Source: Anaerolineaceae bacterium UBA5838
GTDB lineage: Bacteria; Chloroflexota; Anaerolineae; Anaerolineales; Anaerolineaceae
DNA length: 5,787 bases
Reading direction: 5' to 3'
Assembly: GCA_002432795.1 (NCBI GenBank)
Contig: DJGU01000134.1
Coordinates: 8,496-14,282, forward strand
Shown here piece by piece: positions 1 to 5,787 of the stretch (the stretch's first letter is position 1; each line of letters starts with the position of its first letter). The notes under the pieces were generated by a model, which saw only the letters and a program-made list of their open reading frames with translations, was not told the DNA's origin and ran no database searches. Made by a program: the position numbers and the translations under genes.

Positions 1-396
1 CTGCGCTTTGGTTCGCGAGACATCAAAGCCGCCTTCTACCTGGTGAAGTTCCTTGAGGATGTCGGTTACGACGGTTCCAAACACTATGATGCCCATGCAT
101 ATCGCACCGAAGATTACGAAGGCGTCAAGGACTTTGCGCGCGGCTGCATGCGCACTTACCTGATGCTGAAGGAAAAGGCTGCCCAGTTTAATGCCGACCC
201 AGAGATCCAGGCGATCCTGGCAGAGATCAACGAGGAAGACCCCGCTCTTGCGGCATTGTTCGGAAAATATTCCCCAGAAAAGGCTGAAGCTATTAAAGCC
301 TTGGATCTTGACCGCGTCGCCATTTCCAGCCGTGGACTAAAATATGAACGCCTCGACCAGCTGACCATCGATCTGCTGCTCGGCATGCGTTCGTAG
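1..396 (+). CDS. xylA: Xylose isomerase, C-terminal part (5' end outside window)
   Basis: Partial gene, open from base 1 in frame 1 and ending at TAG 394-396; 131 residues are present. Xylose isomerase (EC 5.3.1.5) converts D-xylose to D-xylulose in the cytoplasm with two divalent metal ions. From memory of the Streptomyces enzyme, the fragment starts just after the metal ligand Asp257 (the LRFG motif at residues 1-4). It retains the ligand equivalent to Asp287 in HYD at residues 28-30 (codon 88-90). The RTED motif (35-38), the GCMRTYL segment and the ERLDQL near-C-terminal motif also match. The remaining length equals the Streptomyces C-terminal part, so the 3' end looks intact. This is the short type of about 390 aa. 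An internal GTG at 43 is not the real start, because homology continues upstream to base 1. It is the first visible gene of a probable xylose operon, 34 bases before the GH3 gene. Confidence 0.95.
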   Translation: MRFGSRDIKAAFYLVKFLEDVGYDGSKHYDAHAYRTEDYEGVKDFARGCMRTYLMLKEKAAQFNADPEIQAILAEINEEDPALAALFGKYSPEKAEAIKALDLDRVAISSRGLKYERLDQLTIDLLLGMRS

Positions 397-430
397 ACTT
401 GCATTCAGTAGAGAATCGAAAGAGACAACC

Positions 431-2764
431 ATGACCCCAACCCCCAGTCACATCAAACAGCGTGTCAGCGAATTATTAGCGCAAATGACCCTCCAGGAGA
501 AGATCCGCCAGCTTGGTGGATATTGGTTTTATGAGCTGCAGACCAAGGGGCAATTAGACTTGGAAAAAGTCAGGGTGAAGCTGAAAGATGGGGTGGGGCA
601 GATCACACGCATTGCCGGCGCGGGCAACCTGACGCCTTTGGAGGCTGCCAAAGCTTATAACCAGATCCAGAAGTTCCTGTTGGAAGAAACCCGACTGGGA
701 ATTCCGACCATCAACCACGAAGAGTGCTGCTCTGGTTTGATGGCGCTGGAGAGTACCGTCTACCCGCAAATGATTGGCCTGGCAAGCACGTTCCAGCCTG
801 AGCTTGCGCGAAAAATGACGCAGCAGATCCGCAAGCAGATGCTCACCATCGGCGCTCGGCAAGGCTTGGCGCCAGTGCTGGATGTGGGCCGCGACCCGCG
901 TTGGGGGCGGATTGAGGAAACCTTTGGCGAAGATCCCTTGCTGGTGAGCCAGTTTGGCAAAGCCTACATCCAGGGGCTGCAGGGGGAGGATCCTGCCCAA
1001 GCGGTTATGGCGACGGGCAAGCATTTCATTGGGCACGCTTTTTCGCAGGGGGGGCTGAATTGCGGCCCGGTACATCTGGGCGAGCGAGACCTTTGGGACA
1101 TCTACATGGCACCCTTCCAGGCCGCAATCCGCGACGCTGGTTTGATGTCAATGATGAACGCCTATCCTGAGCTGGATGGCGAACTGGTGGCTGCTTCGAA
1201 ACGCATCCTGACGGAGCTTCTGAGGGATACGCTGGGCTTTGATGGCGTGGTTGTCTCTGACTATGAAGCTGTGGTGATGATCCACAATTATCACAAATCT
1301 TCTCCAACCCGCAAAGACGCTGCGGTCAGGGCACTGGCTGCGGGAATTGATGTGGAGCTGCCCACGTTTGATTGCTACATGCCCGGTTTGCAGGAAGCGC
1401 TTGAAGCGGGCGAACTTTCGCTTGAGACGATTGACCTGTCTGTCACGCGCCACCTGACCAAAAAATTCGAATTGGGGCTGTTTGAAAATCCGTATGTGGA
1501 TGAAAACGCCGTGTTGGCTGAATTTGAAACGCCTGCCAACCGCGAGCTGGCAAAAGAAATTGCCGGGCAAAGCCTGGTACTGCTCAAAAATGATGGAACA
1601 TTACCGCTCAAAGAAACGGTTAGGAAAATCGCGCTGATTGGTCCGAATGCTGATAACAGGCGCTGCATGTTGGGCGACTATTCTTACTCAGCTGTGCTTG
1701 AACTGATGCATCAGGATCCGCCAAGTGGGTCTGGCTACGAGGGCTTGACGCAGGCGGATATCGAAAAAATGCCGGTTGAGATTCCAACTGTGTTTGAAAC
1801 CCTCAAACGGGCTCTGCCGGCCGGAATGGAAGTAGCTTACGCCAAAGGCTGCGATATCTCAGGCATGGACAAATCCGGCTTTGCGGAGGCGGTTGAGCTC
1901 GCGCAGGATGCCGATCTGGCAGTGCTTGTGCTCGGACACAAATCCGGGCTGGCTTATGACTGCACCACCGGTGAATTCAGGGACTCAACAGACCTTGGCT
2001 TACCCGGCGTGCAGGCGGAACTGCTGCAAGCGATCCTTGAGATTGGCAAGCCAGTCGTGCTGGTCTTGATCAATGGGCGGCCTTTATCTATTCCGGGTTT
2101 GATTGAAGCTTCCAACGCGGTGCTCGAAGCCTGGGTTCCGGGTGAGGAAGGCGCGGGCGCGATCGTCAGCGCGCTCTTGGGGGAACTCAATCCCGGCGGA
2201 AAGCTGCCGGTTTCGATCGCGCGTTCGGTTGGGCAGGTACCGGTGTTTTACAACTATAAACCTTCCGGCATGCGCTCCAACATCTATGGCGATTATGTCA
2301 ATGAATCCATCAAACCGCTGTTTGCTTTTGGGCACGGCTTGAGCTATACCCAGTTCGAATACAGCAATCTGAGTCTTGATAAACAGAATGCCAGTCTAAA
2401 TGATACGCTGCGGGTTTCGTTGGATGTGAGCAATATTGGCAAAGTAGCTGGCGATGAGGTCGTGCAGCTCTACACCAGCGATGAGTACGCTGAATTCCCG
2501 CGGCCTGTCAAGGAATTGCGCGGATTTGTGCGCCTGCATTTGCTGCCAGGCCAAAGCAAAAGCATCTGTTTTGATCTGCCCGTCAACATGTTGGCATATT
2601 ACGGTGAAGGTCTGAAATTGGTGTTGGAACCGGGGACCGTCAAAATCCTGGTCGGCAGTTCCTCGGAGGACATCCGCCTTCAAGCCGCGTTCGAAGTGCG
2701 TGGTGAGACCAAACAGATCGTAAATGACCGCGTGTTAGATTGCCCGGTCACAGTAACCCAATAG
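431..2764 (+). CDS. GH3 family beta-glycosidase, probable intracellular beta-xylosidase
   Basis: A 777-aa glycoside hydrolase family 3 enzyme that releases terminal beta-linked sugars from short oligosaccharides. The N-terminal barrel spans roughly residues 10-350. It carries HEECCSG (96-102), RDPRWGRIEETFGEDP (154-169), the KH substrate pair (197-198), the LGERDLWDIYMAPF segment (216-229) and GFDGVVVSDY (269-278), in which Asp277 is the expected nucleophile. The alpha/beta sandwich domain (about 380-600) has LIGPNAD (402-408) and TTGEFRD (512-518), where Glu515 is the likely acid/base by position. A fibronectin III-like domain lies at about 655-745 (GDEVVQLY, RPVKELRGF). Length and domain order are normal for the family. 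No signal peptide is visible, so it is probably cytoplasmic. The ATG at 431 follows a weak purine-rich site (418-425), and no other in-frame start lies between it and the previous gene. Neighbouring xylA and xylB favour beta-xylosidase over beta-glucosidase; sequence alone does not settle this, and dual activity is common in the family. Confidence 0.93.
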   Translation: MTPTPSHIKQRVSELLAQMTLQEKIRQLGGYWFYELQTKGQLDLEKVRVKLKDGVGQITRIAGAGNLTPLEAAKAYNQIQKFLLEETRLGIPTINHEECCSGLMALESTVYPQMIGLASTFQPELARKMTQQIRKQMLTIGARQGLAPVLDVGRDPRWGRIEETFGEDPLLVSQFGKAYIQGLQGEDPAQAVMATGKHFIGHAFSQGGLNCGPVHLGERDLWDIYMAPFQAAIRDAGLMSMMNAYPELDGELVAASKRILTELLRDTLGFDGVVVSDYEAVVMIHNYHKSSPTRKDAAVRALAAGIDVELPTFDCYMPGLQEALEAGELSLETIDLSVTRHLTKKFELGLFENPYVDENAVLAEFETPANRELAKEIAGQSLVLLKNDGTLPLKETVRKIALIGPNADNRRCMLGDYSYSAVLELMHQDPPSGSGYEGLTQADIEKMPVEIPTVFETLKRALPAGMEVAYAKGCDISGMDKSGFAEAVELAQDADLAVLVLGHKSGLAYDCTTGEFRDSTDLGLPGVQAELLQAILEIGKPVVLVLINGRPLSIPGLIEASNAVLEAWVPGEEGAGAIVSALLGELNPGGKLPVSIARSVGQVPVFYNYKPSGMRSNIYGDYVNESIKPLFAFGHGLSYTQFEYSNLSLDKQNASLNDTLRVSLDVSNIGKVAGDEVVQLYTSDEYAEFPRPVKELRGFVRLHLLPGQSKSICFDLPVNMLAYYGEGLKLVLEPGTVKILVGSSSEDIRLQAAFEVRGETKQIVNDRVLDCPVTVTQ

Positions 2765-2768
2765 GAGG
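2763..2768 (+). promoter_or_regulatory. Consensus ribosome binding site for xylulokinase
   Basis: AGGAGG sits 7 bases before the ATG at 2776 and overlaps the TAG stop (2762-2764) of the GH3 gene. This decides the xylulokinase start at 2776 over the longer frame that opens at a TTG at 2740 inside the GH3 gene. It is the strongest Shine-Dalgarno sequence in the window. A ribosome ending the GH3 gene would stop directly on it, which suggests translational coupling of the two genes. Confidence 0.85.
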
Positions 2769-2775
2769 GTTTACC

Positions 2776-4266
2776 ATGGCATACTTTTTGGGGCTTGATG
2801 TTTCCACCACCAGCAGCAAAGCTCTGCTCATCGACCATAGTGGCACGGTTTTGGGCGCGACTTCTTCGCCGCACACGCTTTCTTCCCCCAAGCCGCTCTG
2901 GTCCGAACAGGATCCCGCGCAGTGGTGGCAGGCGGTTGTTCAGAGCATTCGCAGTGTAATCCTTCAGACGGGGATTGCAGCAAGTGAAATAGAAGCAATC
3001 GGTCTAACGGGTCAGATGCACGGCCTGGTGCTGCTGGACGCGGACGGCGAAGTGCTGCGACCTGCCATTTTGTGGAATGATCAACGCTGCCAGGCGCAGT
3101 GCGATGAGATCCATCAAAGGGTCGGCAAGCAACGATTTATCCAGATCAGCGGCAACGTCGCTCTAACAGGTTTCACCGCCCCGAAGATCCTCTGGGTGGC
3201 TGAAAACGAGCCCGAAATTTACACCCAGGCTCGCCATGTCCTTTTGCCCAAAGATTACATTCGCTACAAACTAACGGGCGAATTTGCCATGGACAAGGCA
3301 GATGGCTCAGGGACTGTTCTGTTTGATCTGAAAGCACGGGATTGGTCTGAAGAGCTGCTCAAAACGCTGAATATTCCGCGCGAATGGATGCCCCCGACTT
3401 ACGAAGGTCCGGAAATTACCGGCCATGTCAGCGAGTCTGCTGCCGAGCTGACAGGTTTGCCGCAGGGTGTGCCCGTGGTTGCGGGTGGGGGAGATCAGGC
3501 GGCTGGCGCGGTTGGTGTTGGGCCAGTCGAGCCGGGCATCATCGGGCTGACTGTTGGAACGAGCGGGGTGATCTTTGCCAGCACTCCTGCGCCGCTAATT
3601 GAGCCGGAAGGTCGGCTGCACGCCTTTTGCCACGCCGTACCGGGTTTGTGGCACTTCATGGGAGTGATGCTCTCGGCAGCTGGTAGTTTGCAGTGGTATC
3701 GCGACACCCTGGCTCCCGAAGTCAGTTTTGACGATCTGCTGCGCGAAGCGGAAACTGTGCCCGCGGGAAGCGAAGGACTGTTGTTCCTGCCCTATTTGAG
3801 CGGCGAGCGTACCCCCCACCCGGACCCATTAGCCCGGGGGGCTTTCATTGGTCTGACGCTGCGCCACACACGCGGGCATATGACCCGCGCTGTCCTGGAA
3901 GGTGTGGCTTTTGGTTTGAAAGACAGTTTCAATCTGATCCGGGATGCCGGTTTGGAGAGCGTTAGCCAGGTGCGCGCTTCGGGTGGGGGAACGAAAGGTG
4001 CCTTATGGCGCCAGATCCTGGCGGATGTGCTCGAGAGCGAACTGGTCAGCGTCAATACTGCTGAAGGAGGGGCTTTTGGGGCTGCGCTTCTGGCTGGGGT
4101 GGGGCGAGGCGCATGGCCGGATGTGGTCACAGCTTGCCATGAAACCATCCAGATTACGGGAAAGACCGATCCCAACCCGGATAACTTCGAGGTTTATCGG
4201 CATGCCTATCAAGTCTACCGGGAACTCTATCCCTTATTGAAGCAAACTTTCACTCAACTCATCTAA
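2776..4266 (+). CDS. xylB: Xylulokinase (FGGY carbohydrate kinase)
   Basis: A 496-aa FGGY-family sugar kinase. Xylulokinase (EC 2.7.1.17) phosphorylates D-xylulose with ATP to xylulose 5-phosphate, which enters the pentose phosphate pathway. The N-terminal phosphate-binding motif GLDVSTTSSK is at residues 6-15, and the xylulokinase-typical GQMHG is at 79-83. The DKADGSGTVLFD segment (173-184) matches the substrate-side loop of xylulokinases. Asp240 in GGGDQAAGAVG is the expected catalytic base. GTSG (261-264), GERTPH (343-348), the ATP-binding ASGGGTKGALWRQILAD (401-417) and EGGAFGAALLAG (430-441) complete the family pattern. Length is normal and no key residue is missing. The ATG at 2776 is chosen because an AGGAGG lies 7 bases upstream and the protein then begins just before the first motif. 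Presence of xylA in the same cluster makes xylulose the best substrate call over glycerol, gluconate or ribulose. Confidence 0.95.
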   Translation: MAYFLGLDVSTTSSKALLIDHSGTVLGATSSPHTLSSPKPLWSEQDPAQWWQAVVQSIRSVILQTGIAASEIEAIGLTGQMHGLVLLDADGEVLRPAILWNDQRCQAQCDEIHQRVGKQRFIQISGNVALTGFTAPKILWVAENEPEIYTQARHVLLPKDYIRYKLTGEFAMDKADGSGTVLFDLKARDWSEELLKTLNIPREWMPPTYEGPEITGHVSESAAELTGLPQGVPVVAGGGDQAAGAVGVGPVEPGIIGLTVGTSGVIFASTPAPLIEPEGRLHAFCHAVPGLWHFMGVMLSAAGSLQWYRDTLAPEVSFDDLLREAETVPAGSEGLLFLPYLSGERTPHPDPLARGAFIGLTLRHTRGHMTRAVLEGVAFGLKDSFNLIRDAGLESVSQVRASGGGTKGALWRQILADVLESELVSVNTAEGGAFGAALLAGVGRGAWPDVVTACHETIQITGKTDPNPDNFEVYRHAYQVYRELYPLLKQTFTQLI

Positions 4267-4285
4267 TCTGCAAAGGATAATCGCC

Positions 4286-5623
4286 ATGACATCATTGATA
4301 AAATTTCCGGAGAACTTTCTGTGGGGGACTGCCACCTGTGCTTACCAAATCGAAGGCGCGGTTAAGGAGGACGGCAGGGGAGAGTCGATCTGGGATGTGT
4401 TCTCCCATACACCCGGGAAAACAATCAATGGCGATACTGGAGATGTTGCCTGCGACCACTATCACCGCTGGCAGGAAGACATCCAGCTAATGAAATCCTT
4501 GGGCTACAAAGCCTACCGCTTCTCGATAGCCTGGCCGCGCATTTTGCCAGAAGGACGCGGCAGGATCAACCAGCCCGGCCTGGACTTTTACAACAAGCTG
4601 ATTGATGGCCTTCTGGAAGCGGGTATTCAACCTTTGGCGACCCTCTACCACTGGGATCTGCCAACCGCTTTGGAGGGAGCCTGGCTGAACCGTTCGGTCG
4701 TGGATGCCTTTGCCGAGTATTCAGGCCTGGCAGCACGCCATTTCGGCGATAGAGTGAAATTGTGGTTCACCATCAACGAACCCTGGTGTGCCAGCCATCT
4801 GAGTTATACCTTTGGCGAACACGCGCCGGGAATGAAAGATCGCTCGAAGGGCATCCTGGCAGCTCACAATCTTCTGCTTGCTCATGGCTTGGCAGTTAAG
4901 GAATTGCGCAAGGCGATCCCCGATGCGCAGGTCGGCATCGTGCTGAACATGAGCCCGATCCACAATGACCCCGATGCTCCAGTTAGCGAGGACAGAATTC
5001 GTTTTATGGACGGAGAGCTCATCCGCTGGTTTGCAGATCCTCTCTATGGGCGCGGCTATCCCCAGGATATGCTGGAGGATTATGTGCGCATGGGTGTGCT
5101 GGAGTCAACTCAGCCTGATTTCATCAAACCCGGCGACATGGAGCTCATCGCGCAGGAAACTGACCTCCTGGGCATTAATTACTACACGCGCATCTTCGTT
5201 TCAGCAGACTCAAATGGGGTTCATAGCGAGACGCGGGATGTGCCAAAGACTGATATGGGATGGGAGCTCTATCCGGAAGGTCTGTATGAAATCCTCGAGC
5301 GGGTGAACCGGGAATACCACCCCAAGCAGCTTATGGTTACTGAAAATGGTGCCAGTTATGCAGATGGTCCCGATGAGACCGGCAAAGTCCATGACCAAGG
5401 GCGGATTGATTACCTGCAGACCCATATCCATCAAGTCTGGCAGGCGATCCAGGCAGGCATTCCGGTTACTGGATACTTGCAGTGGTCCTTGATGGATAAC
5501 TTCGAGTGGTCCAAAGGATATTCCCAGCGATTTGGTGTCATCCATGTTGACTTCGAAACTCAAAAACGCACGATTAAAGACAGTGCTTACTGGTTTAGCG
5601 ATTATATAAAACAATATGGATAA
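4286..5623 (+). CDS. GH1 family beta-glucosidase
   Basis: A 445-aa glycoside hydrolase family 1 enzyme, a single (beta/alpha)8 barrel that cleaves terminal beta-glucosides such as cellobiose by a retaining mechanism. The N-terminal signature FLWGTATCAYQIEGA is at residues 11-25 and includes Gln21. The glycone-binding YHWDLP is at 121-126. The acid/base is Glu165 in TINEPW (codon 4778-4780), and the nucleophile is Glu353 in VTENGA (codon 5342-5344). GINYYTR is at 296-302, and Glu407 in SLMDNFEW is the usual sugar O4/O6 contact of beta-glucosidases. Full length is normal for bacterial members. No signal peptide is visible, so it probably acts on imported oligosaccharides. The ATG at 4286 follows AAAGGA at 4272-4277 with 8 bases between, and the gene starts 19 bases after xylB. 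One oddity: after DLPTAL the usual loop before the conserved Trp is about two residues short (EGAW, 130-133). No 6-phospho-sugar binding evidence was identified, so plain beta-glucosidase is preferred; side activity on xylosides is possible. Confidence 0.94.
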   Translation: MTSLIKFPENFLWGTATCAYQIEGAVKEDGRGESIWDVFSHTPGKTINGDTGDVACDHYHRWQEDIQLMKSLGYKAYRFSIAWPRILPEGRGRINQPGLDFYNKLIDGLLEAGIQPLATLYHWDLPTALEGAWLNRSVVDAFAEYSGLAARHFGDRVKLWFTINEPWCASHLSYTFGEHAPGMKDRSKGILAAHNLLLAHGLAVKELRKAIPDAQVGIVLNMSPIHNDPDAPVSEDRIRFMDGELIRWFADPLYGRGYPQDMLEDYVRMGVLESTQPDFIKPGDMELIAQETDLLGINYYTRIFVSADSNGVHSETRDVPKTDMGWELYPEGLYEILERVNREYHPKQLMVTENGASYADGPDETGKVHDQGRIDYLQTHIHQVWQAIQAGIPVTGYLQWSLMDNFEWSKGYSQRFGVIHVDFETQKRTIKDSAYWFSDYIKQYG

Positions 5624-5650
5624 GGTAACATAAATTTCGCACATTTAAAA

Positions 5651-5663
5651 AGGACATGGTCCT
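5651..5663 (-). terminator. Weak hairpin plus T-run, minus-strand terminator-like
   Basis: AGGAC and GTCCT pair as a 5-base stem around a three-base loop. Read on the minus strand, the stem runs straight into five T residues (complement of 5647-5651, the last belonging to the stem). This resembles a short intrinsic terminator for transcripts arriving from the right. On the plus strand no T-run follows, so it would not be a standard terminator for the xylose operon. The stem is short and the call is tentative. Confidence 0.25.
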
Positions 5664-5715
5664 GAATCACTTGGTAAAATGTGGTTGACAAAACAAAATA
5701 AATGGAGAAAGAACC

Positions 5716-5745
5716 ATGTCAAAACAAATTGTACAGTTGAACTAA
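5716..5745 (+). other. Nine-codon frame with ribosome-site-like leader
   Basis: GGAG (5704-5707) stands 8 bases before an ATG at 5716, a good translation-start layout. The frame reads MSKQIVQLN and meets TAA at 5743-5745. It may be a leader peptide, the start of a gene broken by an early stop, or chance. No family is recognised. Its stop codon falls in the loop of the hairpin at 5732-5755. Confidence 0.2.
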
Positions 5746-5755
5746 GGCGACTGTA
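5732..5755 (+). other. RNA hairpin candidate, 8-base stem
   Basis: TACAGTTG (5732-5739) can pair with CGACTGTA (5748-5755) around an 8-base loop, with six Watson-Crick pairs, one G-U wobble and one closing G-C. On the minus strand the wobble becomes a C-A mismatch, so the plus-strand RNA folds better. No T-run follows, so it is not an ordinary intrinsic terminator. Confidence 0.3.
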
Positions 5756-5787
5756 ACAGCAACATGATAATGTCCTAAAGTAGCAAA

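Larger units (their letters stand above)
5651..5776. repeat. Seven-base inverted repeat pair bounding 126 bases
   Basis: AGGACAT at 5651-5657 and its exact reverse complement ATGTCCT at 5770-5776 bound a 126-base AT-rich stretch. AAA lies just outside each copy (5648-5650 and 5777-5779), which could be a 3-base target duplication but is also expected by chance in such AT-rich DNA. The pair could be the ends of a small non-autonomous element, or the right copy could be the start of an insertion sequence running out of the window. The match is short, so chance is a real alternative. Confidence 0.25.
5624..5787. other. AT-rich region after the operon, no confident gene
   Basis: These 164 bases have 56 G or C (about 34%), well below the roughly 50-58% of the genes to the left. 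No open frame of useful length crosses it on either strand beyond the tail of an antisense shadow of the GH1 gene. It contains a short hairpin (5651-5663), a 7-base inverted pair (5651-5657 with 5770-5776), TTGACA hexamers on both strands, a 9-base direct repeat and an RNA-type hairpin (5732-5755). It could be the spacer and leader before the next gene, or the edge of an insertion sequence that continues past the window. Confidence 0.6.

Noticed and set aside
397..430. Separate promoter or terminator between xylA and the GH3 gene
   Set aside because: The 34-base gap holds no hairpin with T-run and no paired -35/-10 boxes, so it reads as an intra-operon spacer.
554..1075. 173-aa minus-strand open frame within the GH3 gene
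   Set aside because: It is a shadow of the GH3 barrel domain. The plus-strand frame has all expected GH3 motifs, and the antisense product has no recognisable features.
2740..2775. Longer xylulokinase start at TTG 2740
   Set aside because: It lies inside the GH3 gene, uses a rarer start codon, adds 12 residues before the family's usual N-terminus, and the AGGAGG site fits the ATG at 2776.
3792..4175. 127-aa minus-strand open frame within xylulokinase
   Set aside because: It lies opposite the conserved ATP-binding motifs of the kinase. The Pro/Ser/Arg-rich translation is typical of antisense reading.
5210..5644. 144-aa minus-strand open frame over the end of the GH1 gene
   Set aside because: It is antisense to a well-supported GH1 coding region with catalytic motifs, and its translation resembles no family I know.
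5685..5713. Plus-strand sigma-70 promoter built on TTGACA 5685-5690
   Set aside because: No acceptable -10 hexamer is found at 16-18 bases downstream (the bases there read like AAAGAA), so it is not called as a promoter.
1..5787. CRISPR array, tRNA, rRNA or a novel defence-type system
   Set aside because: No regularly spaced repeats, cloverleaf or rRNA-like stretch is visible, and all four genes belong to well-known sugar-use families.

Overview
The window is a compact, one-direction (+ strand) gene cluster for using xylose-containing oligosaccharides. It holds the 3' end of a xylose isomerase gene (1-396), a complete GH3 beta-glycosidase, most likely a beta-xylosidase (431-2764), a complete xylulokinase (2776-4266) and a complete GH1 beta-glucosidase (4286-5623). 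A 164-base AT-rich tail (5624-5787) follows, with no convincing gene inside the window.

The four genes are separated by only 34, 11 and 19 bases. I see no terminator between them, so they very probably form one operon. The pathway reads straight from the genes. Short xylo- or gluco-oligosaccharides entering the cell are cut to monosaccharides by the GH3 and GH1 enzymes, neither of which has a visible signal peptide. Xylose is isomerised to D-xylulose by XylA. XylB then phosphorylates it to xylulose 5-phosphate for the pentose phosphate pathway. The transporter, the regulator and the start of the operon are not in view and presumably lie to the left of base 1.

The xylose isomerase fragment is of the short type (about 390 aa) known from Actinobacteria, Thermus and Chloroflexota, not the roughly 440-aa type of E. 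coli and Bacillus. Together with a moderate GC content (about 50-58% in the coding stretches looked at) and cytosolic GH3/GH1 enzymes, this suits a fermentative, plant-polymer-using bacterium such as a member of the Chloroflexota (Anaerolineae-like). That assignment is inference and is not proven by the window.

After the GH1 stop codon the GC content drops to about 34% (56 of 164 bases counted). This tail holds several small structured signals: a 7-base inverted pair (AGGACAT/ATGTCCT), a hairpin, a 9-base direct repeat and a ribosome-site-like start followed by a nine-codon frame. It may be the edge of a mobile element or the leader of the next gene, and it is the only part of the window that ordinary gene content does not explain. 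I did not find a clearly new biological system here.
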